Origin: Lepisosteus oculatus
Lineage: Eukaryota; Chordata; Actinopteri; Semionotiformes; Lepisosteidae
Assembly: GCF_040954835.1 (NCBI RefSeq)
Contig: NC_090707.1
Span: 22,152,570 to 22,216,569, forward strand
Length of the DNA stretch: 64,000 nt
Direction of reading: 5' to 3'
The number at the start of each line of letters is the position of its first letter. The stretch's first letter is position 1. The notes beneath the pieces are model-generated. The model saw only the letters and a program-made list of their open reading frames with translations, was not told the DNA's origin and did no database searches. Shown piece after piece: positions 55,773-64,000 of this stretch. The position numbers and the translations under genes are program-made.

Positions 55773-58700
55773 GCCCAAAGATCGGCATTCTCACAACCCC
55801 CTTACTTACTGGGAATGAACCAGGGAGGAATGAAAAATGGAAATAAAAATAAACAGGAAGTGTGAACGTTACCAGTATTTTGTTTGTTGTTGTTGTTGTT
55901 GTTGTTGTTATAAAAGTCCCTTTCTTAGAATATGTTCTATGTTCCTTCAACTAGAAGGGAGGAAATATTCAATCTACAATGTCATCTACAATTCTGATTA
56001 ACAGTATTGTGTACATTAATTCGGTTCTAATTAATTTTAATTAATCTTTTGTAGTCTAATTTTAGTCTTAAGCGTGTGCAGTAATCCTATCTTTTCAGTG
56101 CAAGGTGTTTAAAATCTGTTGATATTGGTTGCACAAAGTTACACTGAGAAATGTGTGAAATATTAGAATCTTAAAGTGAAAGTGAAATGTTATTTTTTAA
56201 AAAAGCTTACTTGCTGAAAAAAAAATTAATATAAGCAAACAATTGGTTAATTTAAATCTTCTGGGAAAAATATTCAACCCACTTCACCTGAAAGTTTAGC
56301 ATCTGAGAGCTTCAGTACCTAATTTCATTAAAAACATAACCATAACATTAGCACGTGAGGGGGGTTGTCTTCATACAAATCACTGTGAAATTTTGCATTC
56401 AATGTGAAAACAAAATGTGCTTCATCCTGATAAACCAGGGTGTGAAACAATCAGCATGTCTCTTTTTTCCATAGAGGAAAATCAACTCTTAAAACTTATT
56501 GAAAGACTAATATTTCATTAAATTAAATTATATTTAATTAAATTATAAATACTGAAATTGCAAGAAAAATGTCTATTTATCTAAAGGAATAAAATCTTTC
56601 TAGATATCTATGCATACAAACTTGCAACACCTACTATGACTATGACCAAAAAAATCACCGGGACAAAGTCTTATACTGTACAGTAGCTCTAATCACTGTA
56701 TCCACATGGCTGCCCCAGTGAGTGGTTACAGTAAGGTTCCCTTTAAACTTCCTCACTACAAAATAAATTGGCATGTAATAAGGCACATAAAAACAATCTG
56801 TGAGATCAGAGTTCTTGCATTTTCATTCCTTTCTTTTGCCATAAACCTATGTTTTGTAATAATTATTGCTATATTGAGAAAGCAATGTGGAAAAAAGTAA
56901 CTTTGTATTTTATGTAGACTGTCATTTGCCAATTTAGGATGAAGTTTCTTTCTTTTTTAACTCAGATGTAAACAATGAGACTTGAATGAAGCTGGTGGCC
57001 CTCAAAAACTAAAATTAAACCATACCTGCCTTTATGAATAATTGAAACTACGTCACTGCTTTTTGATAACTTTATATTCAATAACTGAACACATTTATTA
57101 TGGTGATGCTGTATACAACTTTTCTTTGTCTTTTTTGAGATAAGGGTCTCAGATCAGTTATTCAGGTAATGCTAATGTGAACAAAAGAGAGAATGCAAAA
57201 GGGGGAGGTCATCTTGCTTGTTAGATTCCTAGTTTGGCAGTTAGCATTCAACTAGGTGGGTGAATGGCCTCATTTTGTTAGTAGTATGTAATGGCGTTCA
57301 GCGGTGTTGTTCAATATTTTGAAAGTTCAATTTTTTACCACTAGGTGGAAGCTTCAACTCATTCAATTCCACTTATGCCACAGGATGAAATGACAGAATT
57401 GTATAGTGATACTTCCATAATTATTTCTAGAAAAGGAGCTGATAAAAATATGTATGGATTGATTAACACATTAATTGTTAACAAATTAATGCTGAAGCTT
57501 AATCTAATTAATAATTATGTAGCCAATGCAGTGTATCGCTACCTCACAGAAGTGAAATTCTGTTTAGCTTCATATGTAAAGTGAAAGATACAGAAATTAC
57601 ATGATAGGATATTAAAAATAAATAAATCACACTGGTAGAATTTAAAATTTATGATGGCATTGGAATGAACTTGAAAAATTGAAGTTGACATTTGTAATAC
57701 TTGCTCTGGTTGATAAACATGATTAAACTTTTAAAAAGACAATGATATTCTCTTTTCCTCAAATAAGAAGTTTTTGTGATGAAACATACACGTATATATT
57801 TGTACTAAATTTGTATAACTCAGTTAAAATTTTTGTTAAAGACAAGAGGATGTGAGAGTATTAATATATCTGCACAGAGGGAAATAGTTTTGACGCATTG
57901 CAACACCTGTGAAAAATAGTACAAGTGAAAAATTTCCCTAACCCAGTTTCCAAACATGAAGTATAAATCATTCAGATGTTGTGGCATGGTGCCATAGTCT
58001 TATCAGAATTGTGTCTGTATCATTCACTTTCTTTCACTCTGTTCTAGCAACCCTACATTTATTCATGTTGACCAACCGTGCAGGTGCCAGTTTCTCTCAG
58101 AGCTCCAGTCTGCATTCCTCTACCAGATCCTTCTACAGACTCCCAGCAGGCAGCTACCTTTAATCGGAGACCTGGCTGGAATGGCAGACGGGTAGACTGG
58201 CATGCCAAACAGGTGTTCTCTGGGATCTCTGCAATAACCTGGGAATGCAGCAATTACCCGAGCTACAGTTACTGATAATCCTATCCTGTTTAATGTCACC
58301 TAAATAGGCAAAACATCCATTCCATTCCTCTTGGAACATGTTACAGTCTACATGAATTTAATTATGGGAATATGGGGTTAAGTGGCACCCGATCTTTATA
58401 TCTGGTCTGCCACAGTCCGAACCCTTTCCCCCTACATACAGGTTTCAGATTTCATCCTTAACCCCTGCTGCTAATGCCAAGTTTCTCAGATAAGCACAAT
58501 CCACATTATTTGACCAAATAACTATGACCTCTAAGTAACATTAGGCTCCTATGGTGTTAATCCACTTTGTCCCCCATGTCCTTAAAACTAATAATTGACA
58601 TACTGTGCAGCTCTGAAGGAACAAAAACAAGTCTGATGCAAAGTGTCAAAAAAATTTCAACAACTATGGTCTCCTTCTGTTTTTTCACTCCAGTTGTTTT

Positions 58701-59632
58701 TAATTATCCACCTCCTTTTAATATTCCAATACTATTTCACATAAACTTTCAAATACAAAACAGTTTTTTCCAGTGCTTTTATTCTTGTGCACAATAAACA
58801 ACATTTATGCAGGCTTTGTTTTAATAATCTTTTTCCCATCTGAAATTCATTTCCTTGAAATTGTTATGTCCTACTGACTATTGAGACTAAATCCAACTAT
58901 TTCAGATACTAAAAATAATTAAAATGGTCAGACTAATGCAACAAAGAAGGGGATGGTAACTGCAAATTATGTAGGACTATTATATAATTAAAGCATAACA
59001 ACCACAAAAAAATAGCTTTTTTCCCAAGTGCTGGACCACCCTGTGAGCAAGTCTGATAACTTCAGGCAGTCCCAATCCTTCATATTTAACTTGTGGGCAA
59101 CACTTGTCTTTGCCCTCAGCTTTTGTCTGACCATTATATGACTGCTCTTAAACAGCAGACTTAAAAAACAGCACAGACAATGAGAAACAGGAGCCTGAGG
59201 CATGCTGAAAAAGGAAATGAAGTGTTGTCATCAACAACAGCAGAGTATTAATCTACTGATTGACCTCATTGAGGACGGCTGTCAGGCTGGTGTTGGCACC
59301 AGAAGCACAGTCACTTGTAGGTCTTACAGAGATTAATTGCACTGATGGTTGAGGCTTTGTTCTACAGAATAGAGTCAGAGGTCTGTCGGTTGAGTGTGTG
59401 TAGTGGTTCAAATAAGATTTTGCTTACAAATGATTTATACTACATGATCCTAATGATTTTAGTTTTACAGAACTTAAATGATTAGCTGCTAGGATATTGA
59501 AAACATGATAGAATAAAAGAGCTGTATCTTATACAGAAGACTTTTGTTGTAGTCTTACATCTCTAATTAAGGATAACTTTCAAAGTTAAAGAACACTATA
59601 TTGCACATGCTAGCATTAAGATTATAATTTAA
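55773..59632. other. no gene supported
   Basis: Long AT-rich stretch. 58075-58275 is GC-richer and open in more than one frame ('LNRRPGWNGRRVDWHAKQ' region) but I cannot match it to a gene. The rest shows nothing. Confidence 0.4.
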
Positions 59633-59645
59633 TATCCTGAAAATA

Positions 59646-59838
59646 AACAAGTAATAGGTTTATTCCATGCTGAAAAAAAGAAGAAAGAGAACACAACGTT
59701 TCGGCCGTGGAGCCTTCTGAAGAAGGCTCCACGGCCGAAACGTTGTGTTCTCTTTCTTCTTTTTTTCAGCATGGAATAAACCTATTACTTGTTCCTTTGC
59801 AGCCTACGCATGCTGACGCAGCTACCCACCTGAACTAC
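59646..59838 (+). mobile_element. fold-back PLE fragment with 13-bp target duplication
   Basis: 193-bp insert flanked by 'tatcctgaaaata' at 59633-59645 and 59839-59851. The first 73 bp (59646-59718) are the exact reverse complement of 59721-59793, with 'ga' between. The right arm continues into the full PLE tail ('cctttgcagcctacgcatgc', 'tgacgcagctacccacctga'). Inverted partial copies at one end are known for PLEs; the perfect arms imply a young insertion. Confidence 0.95.
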
Positions 59839-59851
59839 TATCCTGAAAATA

Positions 59852-60554
59852 TATGGCCTTTTTTACCAGATTTATGTTTTAACTTAAAATGTTCCATAAA
59901 AAGATCATAATAAACAAGCAGATCAACTTCCTTCTCTGTCCAAAGAAAAAGCAGGACAGGTCATAGTTTAACTAGACCACAATTAAATACTCCTATAATG
60001 ATTTGACATTTTTCTCTTGATTTGAAGCCAGAATTGGAATTAAAGAAGCAACTTTAGTACATAACTTTCCAGATGAGTAAACCGATAATTTGTTTTTCTT
60101 CACAATGAGTGCAGATCGGCTTAAGGAATTTACTCCCAGCAGATTCATATTTCTTCAGCAACACTGAAAGGAAGGTCTGTATCTACAGAGAATGACTGCA
60201 CTCTTCTGACCCAGGACTTTGAAAGGTTTGCCAAATGTCAGTTTCAAGTGAAACCCCCCAGTTCTGTCTGCTTTTTTCATGTTTGCACTGTTAAAGTGCT
60301 CCATCAAGAAGCTTTAGAAAAAAAAAATCCAGCATGCGTATCTCTTTAACTCTGCATTTTCAAACATTGATTGACACATCCCCATAATCCTTTAACTACT
60401 ATACAAGATAGGAAAAGAAAAAGAAGAAATAAAAAGTCAAAGTATTTTACAATAGTACGTGCATGACATGCAAAGCAAAGAAGCCAAAGCCTATCAAAGC
60501 ACAAACAGAGACTTACAACAGGGCCAGTTCTCCCAGAAGACAATTAGCCTACCA
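59852..60554. other. no recognisable feature
   Basis: Nothing recognised. Confidence 0.4.
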
Positions 60555-60705
60555 GTATGTCTTTATGAAGAAACCGAACCAGTGAAAGAAATCCAAATGA
60601 ACAGGGGGAGAACATACAAACTCCACAACCAGGACACAGGAATTTAACCCAGGACCCCACTATTGAGAGGCAGCAGTGTTTATCACTGTGCCATACCAGA
60701 GGTTA
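60555..60705 (-). mobile_element. tRNA-derived SINE (family B) fragment
   Basis: 'agtatgtctttatgaagaaa', 'cagggggagaacatacaaac', 'ttaacccaggaccccactat' (complement of the B box) and 'agcagtgtttatcactgtgc' (complement of the A-box side). Confidence 0.75.
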
Positions 60706-63700
60706 ACATGATAAGCACTGAATATTTTTAACACTGAAAAGTAAATGTAATACAATTATTAATGGATACAAGATGTGTCTTTCACCACTCACTTATATAA
60801 TCTCCAAAAGTAAAAAATCCTTTTTTAATTTTTTTTTACAATTATATTTTTTCCACAAAAATGTCAGTCTCTTGATTTAGTACAGAATAACTACCCTTAT
60901 TAAAATTTATGTCATTTTGTGGGACAGTGCTATCCTTTTAATATAGGCCTCATTAAATTAATTTTTAGCTAAATGTCACAATACGGTCTGACTAAAAAAA
61001 TAATTTAGTTAATGCAAGTCTATTACCAATCTACTGACATTAAGTATTATGCTTCAACTGTTTAATAGTTCTCCAGCTGAGTGAGACATACTCTGTAAAG
61101 TGTTTGTCTGTGCAGTCTCACCCAACTGTAAGGTAACGGTTGAATCAAGAAGTGTTTCATTTCCAGCAGATCATGGCAGCCTTTCAATTGCAGTATGATG
61201 ATCAAACTGAAGTACTCTAACATGTAGCTATTATTTCGAAGTGTCTGTTCATTTACAAATCTGTTCTTTTAGAAGAGAGTTTTTGGCAAAACAGAAAAGT
61301 GAACACTGGAGTCCTGCTACCTGTTATGTTGTTACTGAACCTTGCGTGACTTCAAGTTGTGGAATAAGGATGTTTCCAAATATATTTGTATTTCTTAATT
61401 TCCTGAAAATCCTTAGTTCATTTAAAAATGTCTCACACTTCTTCACAATGATCTTGCAAGAAGTTCAACCTCGACTGTCTGAGATGTTTCTCTTCACTGT
61501 AGACATCAATCAATGACATTGAAGTTTAAGGAGCCAGTCATGAATCATCCTGTTACAGTATGCTAAACTGGGTTTTTGTTTTCTCAGTGTGAGGAATATG
61601 ATGTTCCAATGCAGATCAATGTTTAGTTGGTTTGTTTAGCTACATGTTTTTAGTTTAGAAACCCTTTTTGTGTAGTAATTAATAAATGAACATTATGCAC
61701 CAGTCAAAATAAATTTACTATTTTAAAGAAAGCTATTTCTTCAGAAGCAGACAGACTACCAGCCCTAGTCATTTTTATTTTTTTAGGCACAATCCCAAAC
61801 TGTAAAAACAAAATCAATTTATTAGAACATTTTTCACCAACCTTTTATCAACTTTTAAAATCTAATCTCTGAGAGAAAAGGAATAAAAATCACACATAAT
61901 TTCAATTACACAAAACTACATAATGCTGTCCTTCTGTCTGAGCCCTATCAAAAGATAGCTCTTAATTCATTTTGGTTCAGGAAATGGACACAACATCCCA
62001 CAAATGAGTGTTATAATGGTTAAATAACTGCTATGCAGACATTACAAATATACCGCAAATTTACAGTTCACGACTAAGGGAAGAACAGCAAGGCCACAAA
62101 CACAAATTAAAAAGATTCTGCCATGAATCTGCCATGGATCCTGCAAGCCATGGAAGGAAAAAAGCATTAGAAGTCACATAAGGAAGGGTTAAGTTCTCAA
62201 AAATGTACCTGAGCAAGAAGAAGGAAATTGAAAAGCAAAGAGAATTATCATCTGTTCTGAGCATTTGCTTATGATCTTCCTTAATTTATTATGAGTGACT
62301 GATTAGACTCCGCACAGGGTAATTTGAAAATTCATTTAACCTAGTGATCATGTACAGTAATTTATTTCATAGATCTTGATGAGCTTTCACGGTTCTTCCT
62401 TGAGTGAAATATTGAAATATTTTCTTGAGAGTTTCAACCATTAACTAAAATTATATGTTGCAGGCATCAATTGCGGGATAGATTTATACAACTGACCTGC
62501 TGCTGTCAAGCAAAATTAAGAAATTGTTTGCAAAGAAAAACGTTTCAAGCATTAGCAGTCTTTCACCTCCTGAAACTCCTTTTGGGTGTTTTGCAGCATT
62601 TTCCATGTGACTGTCATTGAAATATGTCTCTAACAACTTATTGGTTATTTCTCAGAACCCCTGCTACTTTACTACTACAACATCAAAAACCAAAACAGGA
62701 AGGAGTAGAAGTTAAGAAGGAGAAGAAATAATGACTTTTTTGGGTTCATTGTGTAATTCCACAGGTTTCTGTTATAAAAATTATTCTGCAATATTCTGTT
62801 TAGCCCAAGACTAAATATTCTATATAAATATTCTTTTCACCTGCTTTAAAGCATTTTATCTATACATTTCATTTATATTGTCTACTTCCTAAATCCTTGT
62901 CTTTAGGGTTAGAACATGCAGTTTGTATTGGTAGCCAATCATTTGCCAGCAGCTGTATCAGTCAGTTACATAATGCAGATTGTGCTGAAGCAGCAGTTTA
63001 AGTGTTCTTGAGTGTTAGTACATACTGTATTTCCATGTATGAAACATATATTACTGAATAAACGTGTCACTGAGTGACAGTAAATCCTTTTAGGCTTTTC
63101 GAAAAATGTTGTTTTATTTTTCCCAATTCAGCAATCACGTCAGTCAAAAACAAAAAAAGGTTATGCAAAGCAAAACACAAAGATTGTGATCTGAAATCCT
63201 CTATTTAGTAAATATACAGTACAGTAATATCTTTATGAATTTGTCCATTGTTGAAATGAAATGGAATGTTTTCAATTTGTTATACTATAGAAATATCTGT
63301 TCTGCATGCAATCCCAACCAATCAAACAGATGTAAAGGTCAAATGCATAGCACAGCGACATAATATAATTGCTCCTTGTTTGAGGTCATTTTTATCTTCT
63401 GGATGATAGACATGACAAATTAGACAAGACAATGGCCTTTTACACTTTATTTTACAATGTAATTTGATCAAAATAATTTGTAATTACCTACTAAAGGGAC
63501 ATTTTAAGCAGTGTTTTAATTCTTTAGTATACCTTATCAGTTCTTGTAGACTTGTTTTGGTTAGATAACCTCAACAGATGTGTTATGATAAACATGCATG
63601 GCAGTAGGAAAACTTGCATGCCTTCCCCTTGTTCAAACCGGTGGTTTTATTTTTAAAGCTGCTGACGTGCTTTATCTTTCATCCATATTATTTACCTTGT

Positions 63701-64000
63701 TTTTTACTATGCTTTACTGCACTTGGCTGGACTTAAAACAAGATTTTAAACTCAAAGATAGCATAACATTTATATTATCCTGGTAGAAACTTAAGATGAT
63801 CTTTCATTTATTATCGATTTATATCTAAATTTGTGGAGACTAGAAAGAACTACTGTTCATTAAAGACAACTATTGAACATGCAATGCTACATGAAATTCA
63901 AAACATTTTACTTGCTAATGTTTATAGACAGAATTATTATAGAACTTTCCAAATAACCAATGAAAGTAATTAAGTTCGATAAGTTCCAGTTCAACTTCTT
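60706..64000. other. no gene recognised
   Basis: AT-rich to the end of the window, with short chance frames only. I see no RNA gene, repeat family or exon that I can support. Confidence 0.4.

Noticed and set aside
55508..55846. 112-codon plus-strand frame
   Set aside because: Poly-Ile translation of the (TAA)n microsatellite.
59200..59235. Another PLE tail copy
   Set aside because: Only 'catgctgaaaaaggaaa' resembles the tail; too short to support.
1..64000. CRISPR array, phage, operon or other prokaryotic system
   Set aside because: The window is vertebrate genomic DNA; the only regular arrays are microsatellites and the minisatellite in the LTR element.

Overview
This is a vertebrate nuclear window, most likely from a ray-finned fish. 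It is AT-rich and has very long intergenic stretches. It carries two chemokine-receptor genes of the CXCR1/CXCR2 type and a thick layer of fish-type repeats: 5S-rRNA-derived SINEs, several tRNA-derived SINEs, Penelope-like elements (PLEs) with a GIY-YIG nuclease, L2/CR1/RTE-like LINEs, Tc1, hAT and LTR elements. The repeat mix suggests to me a non-teleost ray-finned fish (gar, bowfin or bichir type), but the species is a guess. There are no bacterial, CRISPR or operon features.

Layout. About 0.4-14.5 kb is a dense repeat graveyard. It holds a broken PLE (1.2-4.8 kb) split by a small LTR-type element with internal tandem repeats, L2-like LINE pieces (4.8-5.7 and 10.3-11.9 kb), a hAT remnant, a tandem pair of tRNA-headed units, a large imperfect inverted repeat, 5S-derived SINEs, and a remnant of a restriction-like (PD-(D/E)XK) retroelement nuclease. 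From 14.5 to 25.9 kb repeats are sparser: a solo LTR with perfect target duplication, SINEs, CR1-like LINE tails and a decayed Tc1. From 25.9 to 32.6 kb lie a jockey/CR1-like LINE interrupted by a TA-flanked inverted-repeat element that itself collected other repeats, then an RTE-like LINE interrupted by a complete Tc1 transposon whose transposase frame is intact.

The host genes are both on the + strand. The first receptor's main exon is at 34426-35519; its initiator ATG must lie in an unidentified upstream exon. The second receptor has a complete 356-codon frame at 44441-45511, with plausible 5' UTR exons upstream. Between them are a hAT element with 8-bp target duplications, a second solo LTR and PLE tails. 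Both receptors show the class A chemokine-receptor signature (DRY, NPxxY, paired extracellular cysteines, a short Ser/Thr-rich tail). They look like a tandem pair of ELR-CXC (CXCL8-type) receptors used by neutrophils. The second gene has Ser where the conserved TM6 'CWxP' tryptophan is expected.

From 46 kb to the end no host gene is recognised; there are scattered SINEs, a decayed Tc1, microsatellites, and a PLE fragment with perfect 73-bp inverted arms and a 13-bp target duplication. No clear new biological system was found. The most useful leads are the fold-back PLE copies with a hammerhead-like core, the receptor TM6 substitution, and the orphan PD-(D/E)XK frame.
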